Shown: positions 12,301-23,998, numbered from the stretch's first letter. The stretch: 64,000 bases of DNA from Craterostigma plantagineum (GCA_027422505.1 JAPQWV010000005.1:14079501-14143500), one strand, 5' to 3'. Notes: a model not told the origin generated them from the letters alone. Made by a program: numbers and translations.

Positions 12301-13298
12301 TTGTCGACAGATTAACTATGTCCGCCCATTTTCTACCAATAAATCAAACTTATTCTATGGAGAAGTACATAGAGTTGTACATACAAGAAATACTGAAACT
12401 CCATGGGATTCCAATGTGAATCATTCCAGACCGAGATTCGAGGTTTCTGTCCCAATTCTGGGTGAAATTACAGAAAGCTATGGGGACTAAATTGTCTTTT
12501 AGCTCAGCTTATCACCCCCAAACTGACGGACATGTTAAGGGCGTGTGTTCTAGATTTTTGAGGAAGCTGGAGTAAATATCTTCCGTTAATCGAATTATTG
12601 TACAACAACAGCTATCAAGTGACAATCGGAATGGCACCGTACGAAGCCTTGTATGGGCGTATATGTTGATCCCTAGTTCATTAGGTTGAAATCGGCGAGA
12701 AGGCGTTATTGGGTCCTGAGATGGTTCGTGAAATGACTGAAGCTGTTGGTAAAATTCGGGAGAGAATGCAAACAGCCCAAAGTCTTCAGAAGAGTTACGC
12801 AGACAAAAGACGAAGGCCATTGGAATTTTAAGCAAGCGATCAAGTCTTCTTAAAGATATCACCTATGAAGGGTGTCAAATGTTTCGGACGAAAGGGAAAG
12901 CTGAATCCGAGATATATAGGACCTTTCAAGATTTTGAAAAGAGTCAGCGAAGTGGCGTATCAGCTAGAACTGCCGACATCGCTAGCACAAGTCCATGACG
13001 TCTTCCACGTCTCCACGTTACGGAAGTACGTTCCGGACCCGAGCCACATGTTACGAGGTGAAGTACTTCACCAGCAATTAATACCGGACTTAAGCTACGA
13101 AAAAGACCGGTAGAGATTTTAATGAACGAGGTGAAGCGACTTCGAAATAAGAATATTCCCCTAGTGAAGTCTTGTGGCGAAACCAGACTCTGGAAGAAGC
13201 CACTAGGGAACGAGAAGACGAAATGAGAGAAAAGTACCCCGACATGATCTAGACGACTTAAATTTCGGGGACGAAATTTCTTTTAAGTGGGCGAGGAT
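9341..13298 (+). pseudogene. Gypsy C gag-pol remnant (protease to chromodomain), multiply broken
   Basis: On the plus strand, the protease begins near 9345 (FLIDSGATQ at about 9390-9415) with FGMDWL near 9600. RT runs from about 9830, with KKDGSMRL near 10025, [11 protein letters not shown] near 10145, [10 protein letters not shown] near 10335 and [14 protein letters not shown] near 10560. RNase H follows (SDASKNGLG near 10780), interrupted by a LINE at 10965-11614, and resumes at 11632. Integrase follows (HPGATKMYRDL near 12065, [13 protein letters not shown] near 12280, HPQTDG near 12510). The tether is near 12865 (MKGVKCFGRKGKLNPRYIGP) and a chromodomain-like end lies near 13100-13260. Many in-frame stops and frameshifts are present, for example TAG at about 9966 and TAA at about 10812. 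Gag is missing and the 5' junction is near 9340. This is an old, inactive chromovirus copy. Confidence 0.88.
10948..11631 (-). mobile_element. 5'-truncated LINE insertion in gypsy C RNase H, 17-bp TSD
   Basis: AAATGTGCGAGATCTTT occurs at 10948-10964 and at 11615-11631 and brackets about 650 bp that interrupt the RNase H frame of gypsy C. The T-run at the left end marks the poly(A) tail of a minus-strand LINE. The minus strand carries frameshifted ORF2 C-terminal sequence: a CxLCD...HLFFDC zinc block near 11490-11425 and RHVLASLVYHIW near 11310-11265. Removing the insert and one duplication rejoins the RNase H sequence in frame. Confidence 0.95.
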
Positions 13299-14925
13299 GT
13301 AATACCCGTAAATTTGATACGGGATTTTGAATGCTACTAACGTTGTAAATGTTTGGACGAATGAGAATTAGTATTAAACAGGCCCAAATAATATCTCACA
13401 TAAATAACTTGGCCCAAGTTGATAGAAAATAAATGAATAAAAGGTGTGATATAATATGGCCCAAGTTAATCCTAACCTTGGCGCAATAATGATTTAAAGA
13501 TAAGGATGGACTTTGCTTAACCTTAAGGGAAACCCACTATAGTATTAATCACCTCCTTACTACTTGGTCAAAAAGGAACTATTACTAGCCAAAGAGAAAA
13601 CGTGTGATCATAAAGGAGAAAAACAAAAAAGAAGAACCGAAATGAAGAAATTAGGTGACGAAGGGAAAGAACTAGGGAATTTCATTAAAGTGAGCTAAAG
13701 ACTAAAAGAACAATAGAATTTCGGCAAGTTCAACTTCACAACAATCATCGAACTTAGCTAGGAGGATAGGTAGGTGGTTCTACCATCTACAACCCGTTTT
13801 TAAACTTCTAAAAAACCTTCGAATTCGGATGAAAGGTCATTCGGGTTCAAAAGAACTTATTTTATGGTTTCTCTGAAATTTCTGGTAATGCCTTTGATGT
13901 GTTATGATGTGTTTTTCGAGCTCAACATATGAGTTCTGGATTTTATGTTGTACTGATGTGTTTTGTGATGATGAGCGTGCTAAGATTTTTGGAAAACATT
14001 CGGGTTTTTGCATGAAAAATCTGTTTTCGTAAGTTACTGTAGCTTTATGGAGGGTTGAAGAAATTGCGGGCGATTTTGAGTTTCATGCGATTTTGAGTTT
14101 CGGGGGCCGTTATTTTTTTCTTTTTGCTAGTTATGAGTGAAAAAGAATTTCAAATGACCAGTGCAATTCGAATTTGATTTCGGGTCGCGAAAGTTTCTCG
14201 CGGGCCCAATGGTTTTCGCAGTGTGAGTAGAACAGGTCTTTCCGGGCCAGAGTTCGGGTTCCCGCGGGCTGAAGCGTGTCGTGAGCCCTGAGACAGCGGG
14301 CCGATCTACTGTTCTCGGGGTGACTCCTGTGAGAGGGAACGGGCTTCTCGCGGGCCTAAAACCGGGCTTCGCGCGATCGGGCGATTTCGCGAACGCGGAG
14401 AAAGCTTTCGCGAATTCGAAACTTTGACCTCAAAGTGTTTCGGGTTGACCGAGCTTTTCAAAGAGGGACTTCGCGAATTAGGTATGGGCTTTGACCGAAA
14501 TTAATTCGGGCTTTGACTGATTTTTATTTTCAGGCTTTTATCTTATTTCAGGCCCAATTCTTTTAAATAAAATTATTTTCAGCCCAAATTATTTTAAACT
14601 AAAATAATTTCGGACTTTGACTAAAATTTCCGGTCAACCCCAATTTTAAAATTAAAGGTTAGTTTGGGAGTTAAAAATATTCGGCCTAGTATGGGATTTT
14701 AATATTTTTACAAGTTTTGGAATTTCGGTTTTCGAGAAGTGTCGTGTGTTACGTGAAATTGATACTGTTTGCATTTCATGACATATCATGTGAAAGACTT
14801 TTGTACCATGTTTATCAGGTGACGCCTTACGGTGTCGGATGAGTGGGGTAAAGTGGTCGATATTGGCAGTCAGGATTAGACTCGATAGAACACCTGGTGG
14901 GAGATAGGCTTGGCGAGACAGACGC
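13299..14925 (+). mobile_element. Gypsy C 3' LTR, truncated at its right end
   Basis: The LTR starts TGTAATACCCGTAAATTTGA just after the chromodomain remnant, a start common among plant Tekay/Del elements. The preceding bases end in a purine-rich AAGTGGGCGAGGA. Noncoding sequence then runs about 1.6 kb until gypsy D begins abruptly near 14925 inside its RT. No terminal CA with a following duplication is seen, so the LTR is probably cut by the event that brought in D. The part from 14150 to 14480 is rich in TTCGCG/CGCGAA-type motifs. No gene is present. Confidence 0.72.
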
Positions 14926-17224
14926 GGTTCATCAGGTCCATGAACGCTGCTGGCGCATTAGTCAGCCCAAAAGGTATGACCAAAACTTCGTAGTGCCCAT
15001 CGCGGGTACTAAAGGCCGTCTTCGGAATATCTTCTTCTCGGATCTTCAGTTGGTGAGATCTCAAGTCTATCTTAGAGAATACTGTTGCGCCTTGTAATTG
15101 GTCAAACAAGTCGTCGATTCTTGGGAGGGGATACTTGTTCTTGATCGTGATCTTGTTTAGCTCTCTGTAATCAATACAGAGTCGCATCGATCCATCTTTC
15201 TTTCTGACGAATAGGATCGGTGCTCCCCATGGTGTTGGTTGAATGAACCCTCTCTGTAATAGTTCATCCGGTTGCTCCTTCGATTCTTTCAATTCTGCAG
15301 GAGCTAATCGATATGGTGCCTTTGATATGGGTGGAGCTCCAGGTACTAGGTCGATCGTGAATTGAAATCTCCCGTTCTGGCGGAAGTCCTAGCAAATCTT
15401 TGGGAAATACATCTAGAAACTCTCGTACTATTGGGACTTCTTCTAACTTCGGGGGTGAGCATTCTTCTGAGGTCATTGCAAATACGAGGGTAGGCTTCGC
15501 ATCCTGTCCTGAGTAGACGTTATGCCTTTATCGCAGAAATTTTGGGAATCTTACTACTCTTGCTAGTTCAGGTGAAGATGAAGGGTTCGGTACCTACTAG
15601 GTTGAAAGTTACTTTCTTACGGTTAAAGTCAATAAGTGCTCTGTATTGCGATAGCCAGTCCATTCCAAGAATTACCTCATAATCGTTCATTGGAATGACT
15701 GTCAGGTCAACGGGTAGGGTCTTATCGTTCACTGTTACCTGGCTATTTCGTAGAATCTGATTGGTTCGCATTGAAGCTCCATGAGGGATGGTTACGCTAT
15801 ACTCACAGTTAGATTGACTAGGTGTAACACCGAGTCTCGCCACGTAGTTAGTGGATGCAAATGACTGCGTGGTTCCTGAGTCAACGAATATGCATGTCGT
15901 GGATAAGAAGGGTACCTGCCACCACGGACAGGTTGTTTTCTGCCTCCTCAGAAGTCAGTGTGTATACCCGAGCGGGTACCATAGGTGGCTTGGCTTGCAC
16001 CGTTGCTTGACTCCCGAACGCATTCTCCGGGCATGCCTTAAAAAAATGGCCTGTCTTGCCACACTTGTAGCAGGTTGCATTCTGGGAATAACAGACGCCT
16101 ATATGTCGTCGTTCACATCGTAGGCATAATATAGGTATTGTCATCGACAGTCTTTCTTTATTCGGAGTGGGTTGTTGTGGAGGTCCAGGTCGGTTCTGAA
16201 AATTGGGCTTGACATTTTTAGGAACAAAATCCTTCTTTGGATTACCTCCGCTCCACTTCGGTCCTTGTACGAACTTTCTCTTTGCTTCCTGGGCTTGGAT
16301 GATTCTAATCTCCACTTGCTCTGCTACTAAAGCACGCTCTGCAACCTGAGCGTACGTAGCCCCTTGAAGTCCAGCCATATGTACATCTCGATACAGTTCC
16401 GGTTTCAGGCCGTCAAGAATGCGTTCAACCTTCAGTGCGTCGGTGCTCACCATGTGAGCTGCAAATCGTGATAATTGCTCGAACTTCCGAATATATTCCG
16501 CTACGGTCATGGCTCTTTGGCGAAGATTGATGAATTCATTCATTCTTTGAGCTCTAACTGAGGCGGTAAAATATTTGCTTCTGGAGAGCTCCTTGAAACG
16601 ATCCCATGTCATCGTGATTTAGGTCTTCAAAGGCTAAGATCGTGTCCCACCAGTGGCTTGCGCTTTCCGTCAGCAGGAAGGCAGCGCATAAGACTTTTTC
16701 TTCTAATGGGATTCTGCTATACTGGAACATGCTTTCCAGTGTTCTCAACCAATATTCTGCCGACGTAGGTCAACAGCATCTTCAAATGTAGGGGGTTAAG
16801 TTTACGAAATCTTTCCCCCACTATTTCGACTCTCTCTACCTGAGAAAGCCCGTATTTCTTTGTTGTATCAGTTCTTGAATCTGAGCGAACTGCTGTCGTA
16901 CAAGTTCCGTGAGTTGTATAATCGCCATGTCGCGATTATCGTTAGGTGTTTCAGGTTCCTTTTTTTTGGTAACCGTGGAAAGCCGATGGTGAAACCCCAG
17001 GGCCGACCCACTACCTGCTAAGCAGGCCGACCAGGTCAACCGCACATGTCTGGGCCTATGTGGGCAGGCCTAGGGAAATGTCACAGGGATGGATTCGAAC
17101 CCAGGAACTCTCCCAACATGACCCTGAGCGCCTCAGCTTGACCAGTAAAGCCAAGCCTCATCGGCGTTTCAGGTTCCTTGCCTCTACTTGCACTCCCACT
17201 ACCCTCTCCTCGTGTTCTACCCAT
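14926..17224 (-). pseudogene. Gypsy D gag, protease and RT N-terminus, broken, with SINE in gag
   Basis: On the minus strand a start codon at 17224 begins MGRTRGEGSGS, matching the N-terminus of the intact element H. The retrotransposon gag domain follows (EKVLCAAFLLTESASHWWD near 16715-16655, [16 protein letters not shown] near 16500-16445) with a zinc knuckle CYKCGKTGHFFKACP near 16080-16035. The protease has DSGTT-like residues near 15880 and ILGMDWLSQ near 15680-15650. RT runs from about 15320 and ends abruptly at DLMNRV near 14925. Frameshifts lie near 16610, 15860, 15560 and 15400-15280. A SINE splits gag at 16962-17165. RNase H, integrase and the 3' LTR are missing. It belongs to the same Tekay/Del-like family as H. 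Confidence 0.87.
16948..17179 (-). mobile_element. tRNA-derived SINE with 14-bp target-site duplication
   Basis: GTTTCAGGTTCCTT at 16948-16961 is repeated at 17166-17179 and encloses about 204 bp that interrupt the gag frame of gypsy D. On the minus strand the insert has a box B-like promoter GGTTCGAATCC (about 17090-17100) with an A-box-like TGGCTTTACTGG upstream (near 17155-17140), the layout of an RNA polymerase III promoter inherited from a tRNA. It ends with a short A-run next to the left duplication. No protein is encoded, and mobilisation would depend on LINE enzymes. Confidence 0.88.
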
Positions 17225-17366
17225 ATCTTGTCTTTACCCTAATAGTCCCTAAGGCAAATAAATCATGCAACATAACGAAATTCATAGAAATGAAAACTTA
17301 CTAGCAAGGCCGCTTCCGTGCTTTTGAGTGTGTGTACATGGACAGTCTACAGAACCTATATCCAAA

Positions 17367-17378
17367 GCTCTTATACCA
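17367..17378 (-). other. Gypsy D primer binding site
   Basis: On the minus strand this reads TGGTATAAGAGC, one base from the initiator tRNA-Met complement TGGTATCAGAGC. It lies two bases from the LTR start at 17381 and would prime minus-strand cDNA. The mismatch agrees with the decayed state of D. Confidence 0.8.
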
Positions 17379-17380
17379 CC

Positions 17381-17717
17381 TGTGGCACCCCGCCATCTCC
17401 TACTCATTTCAACACTTATTTTGGTAAATGAAAGGCCTCAAACATATGAAACCCTAAATTAAGATGAAAAAAACTAAATTGGAGAACAGTGCCCCACTTA
17501 ATGTCGCAGACGCCAAACCAAAGAAATGAACAACTTAACTTTTATCTTGCTGGCATAAAGAAATGACAGCTTAATCTTAAAGAAAAACAGAATTCTAAGG
17601 CACACAAAAACAAAGAAATAATAAAAAAATAACGCGAAATTTTCTACGTAGCGTTTTAGAAAATATTTACGCAATATCGCGCTCTATGGCGTGCATCACA
17701 ACGCGGTTTAAAACACT
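17381..17717 (-). mobile_element. Gypsy D 5' LTR, truncated
   Basis: Begins TGTGGCACCCCGCC next to the primer binding site, the same kind of start as the LTRs of B and H. Only about 340 bp are present before the sequence changes to an accessory-ORF fragment at about 17718. The LTR terminus was not found. Confidence 0.7.
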
Positions 17718-17940
17718 GGTCGACCCACATGAAGTCCTCGACAGATACATCTTCGAGACCAATGGATGACCCACAGTATGCCTGACGACATAGCTCAAAG
17801 AAGGCTTAAGGATGTTCGACAAATTCTACAACAAGCTTCGGTTGATCTAGTCTTGATAGAAGACGAAGAACTTCAGGAGGTGTGGATTACGATGTGGATC
17901 CCCCAAGGCTTCCGGAGCTGATTACTCAACGAACGGACAC
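17718..17940 (+). pseudogene. Fragment related to the accessory ORF at 57660-57880
   Basis: This stretch aligns by eye with 57665-57880: both share ACAGATACATCT, CAATGGATGACCCA, TTCTACAACA and a GATCTAGTC/GACCTTGTA...ATAGAAGAC block coding for a DLVLIEDEELQ-like stretch, here diverged and with small gaps. It starts beside the truncated LTR of gypsy D and stops where a truncated LINE begins. So the long ORF near 57 kb is a dispersed repeat rather than a single-copy gene. How the scrap came to lie at the 5' end of the LINE is unclear; repair filler and template switching are both possible. Confidence 0.75.
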
Positions 17941-17944
17941 TCTT

Positions 17945-20091
17945 CTGATTAAAGCCAGTGCTGAGATGGCTGGTCCACCCATCGCAGACGGCATTTATAC
18001 CTAGAAGGCGCATTACGGATAACATACTTCTGGCGCAGGAGCTTTGCCTTGGTTATGCGAGCAAAGGCCGACCGTCGCGAGCTATGCTTAAGGTTGATCT
18101 GGCAAAGGCCAACGACAAGGTGGAATGGAGTTTTTTATTGGCAACGCTTCAGGCGATGGGATTCCATCCCCAATATATTGAGTGGATTCAGAGCTGCTTG
18201 ACGACACCCACTTTCTCTCTTAATCTGAATGGGCGTCCGGCGGGGTTCTTTGCTGGCAAGCGAGGGCTTCGCCAGGGGGATACTATCTCACCTTACCTAT
18301 CCACCCTTGTCATGGAGGTGCTTCACGGTATTGTCGAGAGGCATATACATGCAGAATGCGATTTCACTATCACTGGCGTTGACTACATCGCTTCCTATGT
18401 TGGTCTTTGCGGATGATCTACTCCTATTCTGTCATGCTGATCCTATTTCTGTAGGAGTGTTGAAGGGAGCGCTGATGAGGTTCTCTCAGCTGTCTGGGTT
18501 ATATCCTTACCCTGACAAGAGTGAGCTGTATATCTCGCACAGGACGGAGGGCCTCAAGGTACAGCTACAGTCTCTGATTGGATTTCGTGAAGGTCGATTA
18601 CCTGTACGCTATCTGGGGGTCCCGCTGATTGCCTCACGCCTGACGATCAGTGATTGTGCGCCTTTACTACAGCGAGTGGATTCTCGCCTGGGATCGTGGC
18701 TGAATCAGTCATTGTCTTATGCGGGCAGGGTACAGCTGATCAAATCGGTACTTCAGGCATTACACGTCTACTGGTCAGGTGTTTTATTGCTGCCCAAGGG
18801 TATCATCCGAGCCCTTGAAGCGAGATTTCGGAGATTCTTGTAGGGTGGTGCTTCGGCCAAGATCGCATGGGATGACGTCTGTCTGGCGGTTGATGAGGGC
18901 GGTTTGGGTCTTCGCTCGATCGCCACGGATAATTGCGTTCTTCTGATCCAGCAACTTTGGAGGGTGATCACCCGGTCTGCTGACTCGATCTGGGTGGAGT
19001 GGCTGTACCACACAAGACTACATGACCGATCACTGTGGACCATCACCATTTTGGCTAACACTGCATGGAGCTGGCGGAAGCTGATGAAGTTACGGCAGGT
19101 GATATTACCTTTCCTTGCCTTTTCTATTGGGGAAGGTGCATCATTACTTCTTTGGGAGAACCCATGGCTGCGGTCTGCCCCTCTTTTGGAGCGCTACCCT
19201 AGTGGCCCGCTTGCGATGGGGCTGCCGGCAGGGACCCGCCTTAGCGCGGTCATTGATGCGCAAGGCTGGAACTGGTCGGGACGCTCGGCAGTGGAGTATA
19301 TTGAGTTTAGCCCACACCTTCCGCCGATTCACCCTAGTAGGGCCGACTCCATTTCTTGGAGGGCTGCACCAGATGGCCGTCCCACGGCACGATTGATTAG
19401 AGAGGCGTTGCGCATACGTGGTCCTTTTCTCCCCTTGGCAACCTTGTTTGGGGGACCTTTGAAGATTCCTCGTCATTAGGTCATCTTGTGGTTGGCCATT
19501 CGTGATCGCTTATCGACTAGAGATAAGCCTTGGGTGGCGCAACGCGCTGGTAGCGCTGCCTGTGTTCTCTGTGACGCGTTGCATCTGGAGACGGTTCAGA
19601 ATTTATTTTTTGACTGTGGGTTTTCACGCGACTGTGCTCGGGCTTTGAGGCGGAAGATCATGCGGGCATGGTCATATCGAGATTGGCGACAGGGTATACA
19701 GTGGGCGGCATCACGCTGGCGTGGCCATCATCTCCTACGGGTTGCTTACCGCCACGTCCTCGCTTCTTTGGTGTATCATATCTGTCAAGCACGCAACAAG
19801 CGCTGGAGTGAGGGGATTATCACGCCTTCGGATAGGCTGGTTGCTGTTGTTATTGACATGGTATGCATGCGGCTACTTGGGACCTCACCCAAGTTTGACC
19901 TCCAGAGGGCAGCTATGACGACTTTGGCGTGTAGCTTGGTAGTTCATATTGGTCTTCTGTCATTTCATATGTCATTTGTTGGTTATCTCCAGTAGTATGT
20001 TACTGGTTTGCACATGAGGGATTACACTCTCACTCATCTGTACATTCACTCATTCTTTATATATATACACGGAACTTATTCCAAAAAAAAA
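17945..20091 (+). pseudogene. 5'-truncated LINE (RT second half and C-terminal domain) with poly(A)
   Basis: The plus strand follows the full-length LINE of this window from its RT onward. It has a QTAFIPRRRITDNILLAQEL-type block near 17985, KVDLAKA near 18090, RQGDTISPY near 18270, FADDLLLF near 18408 and RYLGVPLIASR near 18610. The zinc-binding CVLCDALHLET...LFFDC follows near 19560-19615, then a 3' UTR and an A-run at 20080-20091. A frameshift near 18395 joins the two RT halves. Two in-frame TAG codons (about 18841 and 19478) replace what are Trp and Gln codons in the intact copy, as expected for C-to-T decay of methylated DNA. No target-site duplication was found. Endonuclease and ORF1 are absent. 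Confidence 0.87.
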
Positions 20092-20285
20092 ACACGTAGA
20101 TTCTTGAGCGATTAACGCCTGAGAGCTTACATAATGTGGAAAATAAAAAAAATAAACATATGGCAACATAAAACATAAACACTAACTTCCAACATACGAA
20201 AAATCTTCCCTACGTAGTAACATATTGTAACTAGCATCATTTAAGTAGAAGGAAAGTTGGCATTTCAATATAATAATCCTTGATT
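20092..20285. other. Short unassigned AT-rich spacer
   Basis: About 190 bp between the LINE poly(A) and the broken end of copia E. No reading frame, terminal repeat or known motif was recognised. It could be more of the gypsy D LTR or unrelated flank. Confidence 0.4.
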
Positions 20286-23200
20286 CTAAATGTCCTTGAC
20301 GTATTTCTTCAGAATATCCTTGATGTATTTCGTCTGACTGATGAAAATCCCATCTTCGAGTTGCCTGACTTGGAGTCCTAAGAAGAACTGCATCTCTCCC
20401 ATGTGACTCATTTCAAACTTGCTTTTCATTAGATCTCCAAACTTCGTGCAAATCCGTTGATTAGTTGATCCGAAGATGATGTCGTCGACGTATACTTGGA
20501 CGACCATCAGATCATTGTCTTGCCATTTGATGAAGAGGGTTGTGTCTATCGTTCCCCGTATGAATCTAGACTTCACGAGGAATTCACTCAGGACATCGTA
20601 CCAAGCACGAGGGCTTGTTTTAGTCCGTAGAGAGCTTTGTCCAAACGATAGACGTGATCGGGATGTTCTTGATCAACAAAGCCCTCCGGCTGAGCGACGT
20701 AGACTTCTTCTTTTAAAACGCCATTGAGAAAGGCGGTCTTAACATCCATTTGATAGACTTTGAAGTCATTGTGTGCCGCATAAGCTAAAAGAAGGCGGAT
20801 AGCTTCGTTCGGGCAACAGGAGCATATGTCGTCGTAGTCGATGCCTTCCTGTTGATTGTATCCCTTCGCAACTAGCCTTGCTTTGTTCCGGATCACATCA
20901 CCATCTTCATTCTTCTTGTTTTTGAATACCCATTTAGTTCCGACAATTGTTTTCCCATGCGGATGGGGAACTAAGGTCCACCCTTGAAGACGTTCGAATT
21001 GATGGATTTCATCATGCATCGCTATTACCCAATCCGGGTCTTGAAGTGCGTCTGCTACCTTGGTAGGCTCATTTTTACTTAAGAAGCAGCTGAAGAGACT
21101 GTGTTGATGACGTGTCCTCACTCCATCCAAAGGATCGCCAATTATCTGATCAACCGGGTGACCTCTAGTCCACTTGCGCTCATGAGGCAAGGCTGAAGAC
21201 GATGCATCAGCCATCTGTGGGTCTAGATTTCCTGTAGTTTCTTATTGATCAATTGCTTGAGGAAGGTCCACTGTAGGTTCTTTGTTATTCTGTGGCAATT
21301 CTGAATAGGGTGAGGTAGGGACGTGAGAAGCACTTGGTACGTCGGTCTCGTCGGGTGGAGAATCCACTATAGGTACAGCAGTGTGTGACGGATATACTGG
21401 CTCGAAGAGAGAGTCCAAATCGTCTAATGCAAGTCTCGTTGCTTCCTCTGACGTTGAATTCGGAGTTGTTGCCATCTTCTGTCGGTTTTGTGCCAACACA
21501 CCAGTGAAAACAGGTTCTGAACTGTAATATTCAGAAACTATCTGGTTAGGTACGGGTCCTGAACTGAGGTGTGCAGGAGCCATCGGGTTAAGCACGGGTC
21601 CTGGACTGAAGTGACCAGAAGCCATATTTGCCACTTCGTGGAAAGTGACATTGTAGCTTTCTTTGATCGTGTGATTGGACTTAATATATACCATGTACGC
21701 TTTTGAGGTTGAAGAATACCCGACGAAAGTGGCTTCGAGTGCTTTAGGGTCGAACTTAGCACGGTGCTCTCTGTCGTTCACCACAAAGCACTTGCACCCG
21801 AAGACTTTGAAGAAAGAAATGTTGGGTACTCGTTTGTTGATAATTTCGTACGGAGTCTTGTCGAAGCGCCTGTGAACAATCGTCCTGTTTTGAGTGAAAC
21901 AGGCGGTATTTACTGCTTCAGCCCATAGGAAATGTGGAAGGCCTGAGTGAATTAGCATCGTACGTGCTGCTTCCACTAAAGTTCTGTTCTTTCGTTCGAC
22001 TACCCCATTCTGTTGAGGAGTCTTGGCGGCTGAGAATTGTTGACTTATTCCAAGTTTCTGATAAAAATCACTAAGAATTTTGTTCTTGAACTCAGTGCCG
22101 TTGTCTGTTCGAATGACTTGGATAGTCTGTTGCAGCAAATTTTGAGTAGAGTTCAAGAATTTGACGATCAAGTCCCCTGTCTCATCTTTTGTTCGGAGGA
22201 ACCTTGTCCATGTGTAGCAAGAGTAATCATCGACTATGACCAGCAAATACTTGCGTCCATTTATGCTTTGTGTCTTCATCGGTCCACAGAGGTCCATGTG
22301 TAGCAGTTCCAGAGGACGTGAAGTAGAGCCCACTTGTTTAATATGATGCGATCCTCGCTTCATTTTTCCTAATTGGCACGCCGAACATTGATGCTCTTTT
22401 TGTAAAGTTATAGTTGGAAGACCGTGAACCAACTTTTTCGTTGAGAGATGTTGAAGAGCTTTGATGTTGAGATGAGACATGCGTTGATGCCATAAGCTGT
22501 TCTTCTGAATTACAGTTTGAGAAATGAGGCAAACAGCTGTCGAGGGCTGCACGGACGTCAGGTTTATCGTGTATAGATTTGATTTCCGAAGTCCTTGAAG
22601 GAGTTCTGTGTCCTGACTATCCAAAATTCTGCACCGGTCAGCATGAAAGACCGCCTGGAACCCTTTGTCACAGAATTGGCCTATGCTGAACAAGTTATGG
22701 CGGAGGCCATCGACGTAGGAGACATCTTTTATAGTCAGATTCTCCAGAATGATATCCCCAAGTCCTAGAATCGGGGCTGAATCGTTGTTTCCAAACCTGA
22801 CTTTTTTATTCAGTCGGTCTTGATAGTTGCTCAGCAGCTCTTGATTTCCCGTCATGTGTGTGGAGCAACCAGAGTCAAGGTACCACACATGATGGATCTG
22901 CAAAAACAATTTAGAGAGCTTTAGGTACCCACTTAAAAATGGGTCCTCTCAGATTAGCAGATTTAGATTTTGGTTCAGATATGGTTCCTAAGTTATTTTT
23001 GATAGGAACTTTAGCGACCCAAGTTGCCTTCAAGGAAGTAACTTTGGGTTTGGCTTTAGGAGACTTAGCCTTTGTGGCTTTTGTCTTCTTAGGAGGTGTC
23101 TTAGGTACCCAAGTGGGTTGAACCTGGCAGGGAAGTTTAATTTCAGCTTGAGCAAATGCATGAGTAGGCTTGAGTGAGGAAAAGATCTTTTCTTTGGGTA

Positions 23201-23749
23201 GTCGCCTAAGGTGTTTGGGAGATTCTATTTTTATGGGATACCTTAGGTGAGAGCAAGAATGAATAGCGCTATATGCCTTTTTAATGGCTGCATCTTGTTT
23301 CCTACGTGTCATCCTAGATGCATTTGTCTTAGAATTATTAATTTTTGTTTTCGATGTGGAGCCTATTCGAAATTAGTGCTTCTAAATGTGATTGGTTTGA
23401 GGGAGTGTGTAGAAGCAATTATTTGAAACGAGGAAATGACTCTTTTATTTTTCCGAGTGACTTTTATTTTTGCAGAAGGAGAAATGATATTGGAAACATT
23501 CGAATCTATTGACTCCTTCTCTATTTTTATTCTAGACACCCACGCCTTCGTATCTAGTGCTGGCCCTACGCTCCCTGTAGACGTAGGTGAAATAATGTTA
23601 GGCTTAGCACTTCTAATAATACGTTTATGATCTACTGAAGGCACTTTTTCAATTTTCACGCTTTTTGGAATAGCGTGGGAATTAGCTTGGGATGTTGAAG
23701 AAGCTTTGAAATTCTCAATCTCTTCTAGGAACTTTTTCTTTTCACCTTC
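20286..23749 (-). pseudogene. Copia E: pol (protease, integrase, RT) and gag C-terminal part
   Basis: The minus strand reads from 23749 leftward. A lysine-rich gag tail ends KWVPKAL and a TAA near 22912. The protease WYLDSGCSTHMTG follows (22880-22840), then the GAG-pre-integrase block WHQRMSHLN...CSACQLGKMKR (22500-22360). The integrase core has MDLCGP near 22295, RTDNGTEF near 22110 and [11 protein letters not shown] near 22000. RT has [10 protein letters not shown] near 20945, [18 protein letters not shown] near 20880, [10 protein letters not shown] near 20740 and YVDDIIFGSTN near 20490-20460. The protease-integrase frame is open for 555 codons (21242-22909), while RT is shifted and damaged near 20815 and 20590. 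The element is cut at about 20286 in late RT, so RNase H and the 3' LTR are lost. The relatives are Sirevirus-like copia elements. Gag and protease are in different frames. Confidence 0.9.
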
Positions 23750-23998
23750 AAAATTCTCTCGTTCTAAGGGGTAAGCTAGAAGAAGAGGGAATAGGTAACT
23801 ACACCGTGAGTGTGTGCGATTTTCACACAGTGAATTTTCAAATTTCTACAGCCCGTTTTTGACGATCGTCGCCGCCGTTTCCGGCCAGGATCCATTGGTG
23901 GTGGCCGGCCGGTGATTGGTCATCGTTTCCGTGTGGGAGAATTAGTGGTCTGTGGGCTTTGGGATCGATTCTGTGTCACGGCGTGCTAGGGTTTCGCG

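Noticed and set aside
17085..17160. A tRNA gene
   Set aside because: A- and B-box-like sequences are present, but there is no full cloverleaf, and the segment is bounded by a target-site duplication and an A-run. It is a SINE.
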